DNA of 10,057 bases from DYGX01 sp035325905 (GTDB lineage: Bacteria > Chloroflexota > Anaerolineae > Aggregatilineales > Aggregatilineaceae): contig DAOKYY010000110.1 of assembly GCA_035325905.1 (NCBI GenBank), positions 1 through 10,057 on the forward strand, written 5' to 3'. A program made the translations under genes and the position numbers. The notes below the pieces were generated by a model, which did no database searches, was not told the DNA's origin, and saw only the letters and a program-made list of their open reading frames with translations. Below, piece after piece: positions 6,397 through 10,057 of the stretch (positions are counted from its first letter, which is position 1; every line of letters starts with the position of its first letter).

Positions 6397-6699
6397 TTAC
6401 TCGACCTCGACCTCGATTTTGCCGCGAGGTTGAGCCGCGCTCGCATCCTTCGTCTTGACGCGTACCTTGTCCAGGCCGGACTCGATACCGTCAATCAAGC
6501 CGTCCCACAGAACCTCCATGCTGGCCCGGTTTTCGTCCATCGCCTTCTGCGCGTGCTCGCGGAACTCGCGCGGGAACAGCGAGGCGATGGCCTTGCCGGT
6601 TTCTTCCAGCGCCGCCTGCTGGTGCTTCAGAAAAGCACTCAGGGGGGACTGCTTCTTGGCCGCCGGGGTGGTTTCCGGCTGCAGCTCTGCGTTGGTCAT
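6397..6699 (-). CDS. Small helical hypothetical protein, 100 residues
   Basis: I do not recognise this family. The 100-residue protein is highly charged and has no signal peptide or membrane segment. Residues 1-18 are a low-complexity leader (PETTPAAKKQ). Residues 19-80 look almost entirely alpha-helical, with amphipathic stretches such as AFLKHQQAALEETGKAIASL and FREHAQKAMDENRASMEVL. The tail is basic and then acidic, ending KIEVEVE. The composition recalls phasin-like or coiled-coil scaffolding proteins, but no motif proves it. The gene is convincing because a ribosome site, GGAGAG on the - strand (6709-6714), lies 9 bases before the ATG. It also ends just before the shared terminator. A 126-base gap separates it from the dehydrogenase gene upstream. 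A TACAAT-like box on the - strand at 6780-6785 in that gap lacks a good -35 partner. Confidence 0.75.
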   Translation of the reverse strand: MTNAELQPETTPAAKKQSPLSAFLKHQQAALEETGKAIASLFPREFREHAQKAMDENRASMEVLWDGLIDGIESGLDKVRVKTKDASAAQPRGKIEVEVE

Positions 6700-6825
6700 G
6701 GGTGTTTTCTCTCCAAAAGCTCCTGCGTTTCCGATAAGACTGGCTGAACCGGCTGCTCTGCGCTGCCACGACTATCTACATTGTATTACGCTATCCGCCC
6801 GCCAGGGTTGCGCGCCGCCGGGCGC

Positions 6826-7851
6826 TTAGTAGCCCTGCGCCGTATCGACCACGTTGAGCAGCTCCCGGCGCGCCACGTAGCGCGAGAGATTCTCCACGAA
6901 CAAGGCGGCGGCTTTCTCCGCGTAGGTGGGCGAGATGCCGGAGATATGGGGCGTAATGATCAGGTTGGGCAGCTTCCAGAGCGGGCTGTCCTCCGGCAGC
7001 GGCTCGGCGTCGAACACGTCCATCGCCGCGCCGGCGATCGCCCCCTCCTGGAGCGCGGCGCGCAGGGCGTCTTCGTCCACCACCCCGCCGCGCCCGATGT
7101 TGATCAGGAAAGCGGTCGGTTTCATCGCGGCGAACGCCTCCGCGCCGAACAGCATCCGCGTCGCCTCGGTCAGCGGCGTGACGACGACCACGAAATCACA
7201 GTCGCGGACCATCGTGCACAGCGCCTCCGGCGGGTAGAGTCGCGAAAAGTACGCGCCGCCGGGGTCGCCGGTGCCCGGTAGGGCGTAGCCGGTTTCGTCC
7301 GCCGGGTCGAGGACGTTGCGCTTGACCGCCAGCACGTCCATCCCGAACGCGTTGCCGAGCCGCGCGATCTCGCGCCCGATGCTCCCGTAGCCGACGATGC
7401 CGAGCGTGCTGCCGCGCAGCTCCTGCGGGACAAGCCACTCGCGCTTGGCCGCCGATGCCCATTCAGACGCGCCTTGCAGGCGCAGCGCCGTCAGCAGGCG
7501 GTGGCCGAGCGCCAGCATCATCATGAACGCGTACTCGGCCATCGTCGTCGCGTGGATGCCGCTGGCGCTGGTAAGCACCACCTGGCCGGACGTGGCGATC
7601 GGCTGCTCGATGAGCTGATCGACCCCGGCGTAATGCGCCTGAATCCAGCGCAGCTTGGGCGCCTGCTCCGGGTCGGGAACGACCCCGCCGGTGTACAGCA
7701 CTTCCGCCTGCGCCCACTGGTCATCCGGCACATCTTCTGCGCTGCGCGCCGGGACATAGTGCAGTTGAATGCGATCCGACACCGCACGAAAGGAATCGAG
7801 CAGCGCCTCGCTGAATTCGGTCGTCACCAGCACCGGGATGCGATCGGGCAT
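6826..7851 (-). CDS. D-isomer-specific 2-hydroxyacid dehydrogenase
   Basis: This 341-residue cytosolic oxidoreductase interconverts 2-keto acids and D-2-hydroxy acids with a nicotinamide cofactor. AGVD (75-78) belongs to the substrate domain. GYGSIG (154-159) is the Rossmann loop. The catalytic triad is complete: Arg254 in NIGRGG, Glu283 in DAEPLPE and His302 in TPHISG. The cofactor-selecting acidic residue expected after beta-strand two is missing. The sequence there is VLAVKRN with Lys177 and Arg178, suggesting NADPH rather than NADH. A loop of about 30 residues (180-210, including GYALPGTGDPGG) follows it and is longer than in typical glycerate or formate dehydrogenases. The start at ATG 7851 is chosen because AAGAGGA (7856-7862 on this strand) precedes it and family homology begins here. 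The frame is open for 63 more codons upstream, but across the divergent promoter region. The substrate is not predictable. Confidence 0.92.
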   Translation of the reverse strand: MPDRIPVLVTTEFSEALLDSFRAVSDRIQLHYVPARSAEDVPDDQWAQAEVLYTGGVVPDPEQAPKLRWIQAHYAGVDQLIEQPIATSGQVVLTSASGIHATTMAEYAFMMMLALGHRLLTALRLQGASEWASAAKREWLVPQELRGSTLGIVGYGSIGREIARLGNAFGMDVLAVKRNVLDPADETGYALPGTGDPGGAYFSRLYPPEALCTMVRDCDFVVVVTPLTEATRMLFGAEAFAAMKPTAFLINIGRGGVVDEDALRAALQEGAIAGAAMDVFDAEPLPEDSPLWKLPNLIITPHISGISPTYAEKAAALFVENLSRYVARRELLNVVDTAQGY

Positions 7852-7889
7852 ACCGTCCTCTTTTCGCTTTCGCCACTCAACGCCGTCGC

Positions 7890-7908
7890 GCCGGGCGGCG
7901 CGCCCGGC
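7890..7908 (-). other. GC-only stem-loop in the dehydrogenase leader
   Basis: GCCGGGCG (7890-7897) and CGCCCGGC (7901-7908) form a perfect 8-bp stem over a three-base loop. It lies between the predicted - strand promoter and the ribosome site of the dehydrogenase gene. It may stabilise or regulate the leader. In such GC-rich DNA a chance hairpin is also possible. Confidence 0.35.
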
Positions 7909-7916
7909 CCACGCAG

Positions 7917-7946
7917 AGTCTATCAGAGGTCGCACGCTTCTGTCAC
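7917..7946 (-). promoter_or_regulatory. Promoter candidate for the 2-hydroxyacid dehydrogenase gene
   Basis: Read on the - strand, GTGACA (7941-7946) and TAGACT (7917-7922) are separated by 18 bases. They match the -35 and -10 consensus at five and four of six positions. The placement about 65 bases upstream of the start codon fits, but the -10 box is only fair. Confidence 0.4.
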
Positions 7947-7983
7947 AAACCCCTTGATCATCCCGCACCACACGACCCGGTTG

Positions 7984-8012
7984 TTGTCGGATTGCAGCCC
8001 GCCATTCATAAT
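7984..8012 (+). promoter_or_regulatory. Promoter candidate for the TIR-like gene
   Basis: TTGTCG (7984-7989) and CATAAT (8007-8012) are separated by 17 bases. The -35 matches four and the -10 five of six consensus positions. Transcription would begin near 8019, about 48 bases before the start codon. The box lies back to back with the - strand promoter of the dehydrogenase gene. Confidence 0.6.
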
Positions 8013-8066
8013 AGGCGCCATGCTCAGGGGACAGACTCAACCGCCGCGCCGCAAAGGATCGCGCCC

Positions 8067-8999
8067 ATGAGTCACATTTTCGTCGTCTTCTGCCCAGAAG
8101 ACGCGTCGTTCGCCACGCAGCTTATCGTCCAGCTTCAGCAGCGCGGGATGGTCGTCGAGCCGCTGCCCGATCCGTCCGACCCGCAGATGGCGGTTCCCTC
8201 GGCGGACCCCGCGCTGCTCGACAACGCCTCGCACGTGATCCTGCTGGTGTCGCCAGCCGCCGCCGCTTCCGAGGAAACGACCCGCCTGTGGGCGCACGCG
8301 CTCGGCAGCGGCAAAGCGATCGTCGCCGCGCAGCACAAAATCGACCGGCTTCCCCCGGCGCTGGAAGGCGTGCCGCCGATCGACCTTCGCCAGCCGTTTC
8401 TGCTGGCGGTCGAGGAGCTAGTGCGTCACCTGAAAGCGACCGGCGCGCCGATCCGCCCGCTGACCTACGAGCACCCGATGTTCAAGCCCGACCTGCTGCC
8501 CTCGTCGCTGCCCGCAGAACGCTGCTGGCGCGACGACCGGCTGCGGATCCACTACGTGCTGCCGATGGTGCTGGACGAAGACGAGCTGAGTGAGCTGCTG
8601 CCGCCTTTCTTCGCGGCGGCGGGGTTCGCGCCCCGGCCCGGCGATCCGTCCGCGCTGAGCAGCGAGCGCACGCGATGCTTTCCATGGTTCGACCCGCGCC
8701 GCGCGCGCCAGACGCTGACGGTGATGCCGTATGAGGGCGCGCTGATGGCCCGCTATCAGATGACCCGCACGCAGGTCGCGCTATGGTTCCCTGCGCACTA
8801 CCACACGCTCGATCGCGAGGCCGCCGCGCTGTTCCGCTACCTGGCGACTGGCGCGCTCGACGCGGACCAGCGCCCGGTCCAGATCCAGGCGCGCATCGCG
8901 CGGATGCTCTCATGGCTGAGCGTCGTGCTCGTCTTTCTGATCGCGCTGACGCTGGGCTACCTTGTGCTGTGGCAGGTCTTCGACGTGACGCTTCATTAA
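8067..8999 (+). CDS. TIR-like domain protein with C-terminal membrane anchor
   Basis: This 310-residue protein has three parts. Residues 1-125 follow a TIR pattern: strand HIFVVFCPEDASFATQLIVQ with a helix, GMVVEPLPD, DNASHVILLVSP (52-63), GKAIVAAQHK (82-91), then LPPALEGVPPIDLRQ, the usual end of TIR_2-type domains. Residues 145-265 form a second domain I do not recognise, rich in Trp, Tyr and Arg. Residues 280-302 (MLSWLSVVLVFLIALTLGYL onward) form one membrane helix near the C-terminus, leaving most of the protein in the cytoplasm. In NADase TIR domains a catalytic Glu follows the SP-x-S segment. The equivalent position here appears to be Leu74, so enzyme activity is doubtful. AAAGGA (8053-8058) lies 8 bases before ATG 8067. 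No defence genes lie nearby, so a signalling or scaffold role is more likely than a known antiphage system. The TIR assignment is from pattern only. Confidence 0.7.
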   Translation: MSHIFVVFCPEDASFATQLIVQLQQRGMVVEPLPDPSDPQMAVPSADPALLDNASHVILLVSPAAAASEETTRLWAHALGSGKAIVAAQHKIDRLPPALEGVPPIDLRQPFLLAVEELVRHLKATGAPIRPLTYEHPMFKPDLLPSSLPAERCWRDDRLRIHYVLPMVLDEDELSELLPPFFAAAGFAPRPGDPSALSSERTRCFPWFDPRRARQTLTVMPYEGALMARYQMTRTQVALWFPAHYHTLDREAAALFRYLATGALDADQRPVQIQARIARMLSWLSVVLVFLIALTLGYLVLWQVFDVTLH

Positions 9000-9029
9000 G
9001 CCACCGCAGCCCCATGCCCCGTTCGCTTT

Positions 9030-9057
9030 TTGCCCGGCTGGCGCCGCCCGGTACAAT
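9030..9057 (+). promoter_or_regulatory. Promoter candidate for the TSUP transporter gene
   Basis: TTGCCC (9030-9035) and TACAAT (9052-9057) are separated by 16 bases. Transcription would start near 9064, giving a leader of about 29 bases. The box lies in the 93-base gap after the TIR-like gene, which lacks a recognisable terminator. Confidence 0.6.
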
Positions 9058-9092
9058 GAGCCGGTGGATCGACCAACCCCCAGGAGCGTGGA

Positions 9093-9884
9093 ATGCCTGA
9101 GTATCCTCTGGCGCTGCTGCTCGTCGGCGTTGCGGCGGGCGTGCTGTCCGGCATGTTCGGGATCGGCGGCGGCGTCGTGATCGTCCCGGCGCTGACGATT
9201 CTGTTCGGCTTCGAGCTGCAAAACGCGGTCGGCACGTCGCTGGTGGTGCTGATCTGGCCGTTGAGCATCTTCGCGGTGGCGGCCTACTACCGCGCCGGTC
9301 TGCTCGACGTGATGGCCTCGGTGATGCTGGCGCTGGGGCTGGTGCTCGGCTCATTCTTCGGCGCCGAGATCGCGCTCAACCTGCCTGAAGCCACCATGCA
9401 GCGCATTTACGGCGCGTTCCTGATCTACGTCGGCTGGCGCTTTCTGGAGCCGCGCAAGCTGCTCGCGGCGCGGCGCGACACGCCCGCGCGCCTCGAAACC
9501 CCACATCCCGGCGACAGCGCGGAAGCCCACTGGCTGCCGATGCTGTCCATCGGGACGCTGGCCGGGGTCGCGGCGGGTCTGTTCGGCATTGGCGGCGGGC
9601 TGGTGATCGTCCCGGCGCTGGTAGAGCTGCTGCGTTACAGCCAGAAGCGGGCGGTCGGCACTTCGCTGGCGGCGCTGATGCCGCCGGTGAGCATCGGCGC
9701 GGTCATTTCGTACTACAACGCCGGGATGGTCTCGCTTGCGGCGTCGGCAGTGATCGCGATCGGGCTGATCGGCGGGGCGTTTTTCGGCGCGCGGATCGCG
9801 CTGGGCCTGCCCTCAAGCACGGTCCGGCGGCTGTATGGCGCGTTCCTGCTGGCGGTCAGCCTGCGCTTCCTGCTCCAGCTGTAG
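9093..9884 (+). CDS. TSUP (TauE/SafE) family membrane transporter
   Basis: This 263-residue integral membrane protein is of the sulfite exporter TauE/SafE (DUF81) family, whose members move sulfur-containing or carboxylate anions across the inner membrane. It is an internal duplication. GMFGIGGGVVIVPAL (20-34) recurs as GLFGIGGGLVIVPAL (162-176), and GTSL occurs at 48-51 and 189-192. YYRAGL and YYNAGM align, and the segment 86-110 matches 228-252 at 17 of 25 positions. About eight hydrophobic helices are seen, four per half, with a charged linker at 119-147. AGGAG (9082-9086) lies 6 bases before ATG 9093. The gene has its own promoter and no functional neighbour, so the substrate cannot be inferred. 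Length is normal for the family and both ends are intact. Confidence 0.92.
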   Translation: MPEYPLALLLVGVAAGVLSGMFGIGGGVVIVPALTILFGFELQNAVGTSLVVLIWPLSIFAVAAYYRAGLLDVMASVMLALGLVLGSFFGAEIALNLPEATMQRIYGAFLIYVGWRFLEPRKLLAARRDTPARLETPHPGDSAEAHWLPMLSIGTLAGVAAGLFGIGGGLVIVPALVELLRYSQKRAVGTSLAALMPPVSIGAVISYYNAGMVSLAASAVIAIGLIGGAFFGARIALGLPSSTVRRLYGAFLLAVSLRFLLQL

Positions 9885-9898
9885 CCCGCTTGCCCCGC

Positions 9899-9928
9899 TT
9901 GCCGGATCGGCGCGGCCCGTTCTACAAT
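9899..9928 (+). promoter_or_regulatory. Promoter candidate for the gene at the right edge
   Basis: TTGCCG (9899-9904) and TACAAT (9923-9928) are separated by 18 bases. The -10 is the same hexamer as at the cold-shock and TSUP promoters. The transcript would start near 9935 and run rightwards into the hairpin and partial reading frame at the window edge. Confidence 0.55.
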
Positions 9929-9994
9929 GCTTTAGGTCAACCGGGGCGCGAGCCTGTCACCGTCGCCGTCCCATAGAAATTGCTCCAGGGGACG

Positions 9995-10010
9995 CCGGGC
10001 TTTAGCCCGG
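9995..10010 (+). repeat. Short perfect hairpin CCGGGCTTTAGCCCGG
   Basis: CCGGGC (9995-10000) and GCCCGG (10005-10010) pair over a TTTA loop. No T-run follows, so it is not a normal terminator. GGGCTTTAGCCC-type hairpins are widely scattered as short intergenic palindromes in bacterial genomes, and this may be one, or a leader element of the gene starting at 10017. No second copy is present in this window. Confidence 0.45.
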
Positions 10011-10016
10011 TGGGGA

Positions 10017-10057
10017 ATGGCGCTCGCCTCCTTTCGTGGGTTGCGCTACGAACGAAT
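10017..10057 (+). CDS. Possible partial start of a DUF1015-like gene, cut by the window edge
   Basis: From ATG 10017 the frame reads MALASFRGLRYER and runs off the window. The FRGLRY segment resembles the opening of DUF1015-family proteins, which typically begin with a short leader and PFRGLRY-like residues. That comparison is from memory and covers only about six residues. GGGGA lies almost against the ATG, too close for good ribosome spacing, and AGGGGA (9987-9992) lies beyond the hairpin. No upstream in-frame ATG, GTG or TTG is close. The promoter at 9899-9928 supports a gene starting here. Confidence 0.35.
   Translation, partial: MALASFRGLRYER

Noticed and set aside
6812..6825. GCGCC/GGCGC hairpin as terminator of the dehydrogenase gene
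   Set aside because: The stem is only 5 bp and has no T-run on the - strand. Such short GC stems are expected by chance here.
7852..8040. 63-residue N-terminal extension of the 2-hydroxyacid dehydrogenase
   Set aside because: It crosses the divergent promoter region and precedes the family's normal start, which has its own ribosome site.
7992..8066. 25-residue N-terminal extension of the TIR-like protein
   Set aside because: It begins upstream of the predicted -10 box and transcript start. ATG 8067 has a good ribosome site and starts directly at the first TIR strand.
8482..9354. 290-codon open frame on the - strand
   Set aside because: The translation is almost entirely Arg, Ala, Ser and Pro and crosses two real + strand genes and a promoter.
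1..10057. CRISPR arrays, insertion sequences, tRNA or rRNA genes, phage genes
   Set aside because: I found no regularly spaced direct repeats, transposase motifs, tRNA-like cloverleaf sequence or phage gene content on either strand.

Overview
The window is high-GC DNA, very rich in G/C at third codon positions. It is densely packed with ordinary bacterial genes and shows no sign of phage, insertion sequence, CRISPR array, tRNA or rRNA. Several features suggest a member of the Chloroflexota (Anaerolineae-like): a Get3/ArsA-type ATPase with a C-terminal HSP20-like domain overlapping an ABC1/UbiB-type kinase, a TIR-like protein with a C-terminal membrane anchor, and a cold-shock gene with a consensus sigma-70 promoter. 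The taxonomic call is an inference from gene content and style, not from a marker gene.

Left part, all on the + strand. A strong terminator for an off-window gene (31-73) precedes a four-helix membrane protein (97-510) and a class-I SAM O-methyltransferase (544-1242) in a likely two-gene operon. After a 150-base hairpin-rich gap comes a small PII-like protein (1393-1767). It is joined by an ATGA stop/start overlap to a CaCA-type cation exchanger (1764-2759), which looks like a sensor/transporter pair. Next come the ArsA/Get3-like ATPase (2905-4092) and the ABC1 kinase (4025-5854), which overlap by 68 bases.

Middle. A near-consensus promoter (5891-5919), a leader of about 150 bases containing a perfect 9-bp stem-loop, and a CspA-type cold-shock protein (6077-6292) form a free-standing unit. 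A perfect 22-base palindrome serves as terminator, apparently for both the cold-shock gene and the convergent small helical protein (6397-6699, - strand). A D-2-hydroxyacid dehydrogenase (6826-7851, - strand) lies behind that. It is divergent from the TIR-like membrane protein (8067-8999, + strand), and the region between them holds a promoter candidate for each direction.

Right part. A TauE/SafE (TSUP) family membrane transporter (9093-9884) has its own promoter. A further promoter (9899-9928) and a hairpin precede what may be the first 13 codons of a DUF1015-like gene that runs off the window.

No clearly new multi-gene system is visible. The points most worth a second look are the translationally coupled PII-like/CaCA pair, the TIR-like protein with an apparently lost catalytic glutamate, the O-methyltransferase with an Asp-to-His change at a metal-ligand position, the deep ATPase/kinase gene overlap, and the long structured leader of the cold-shock gene.
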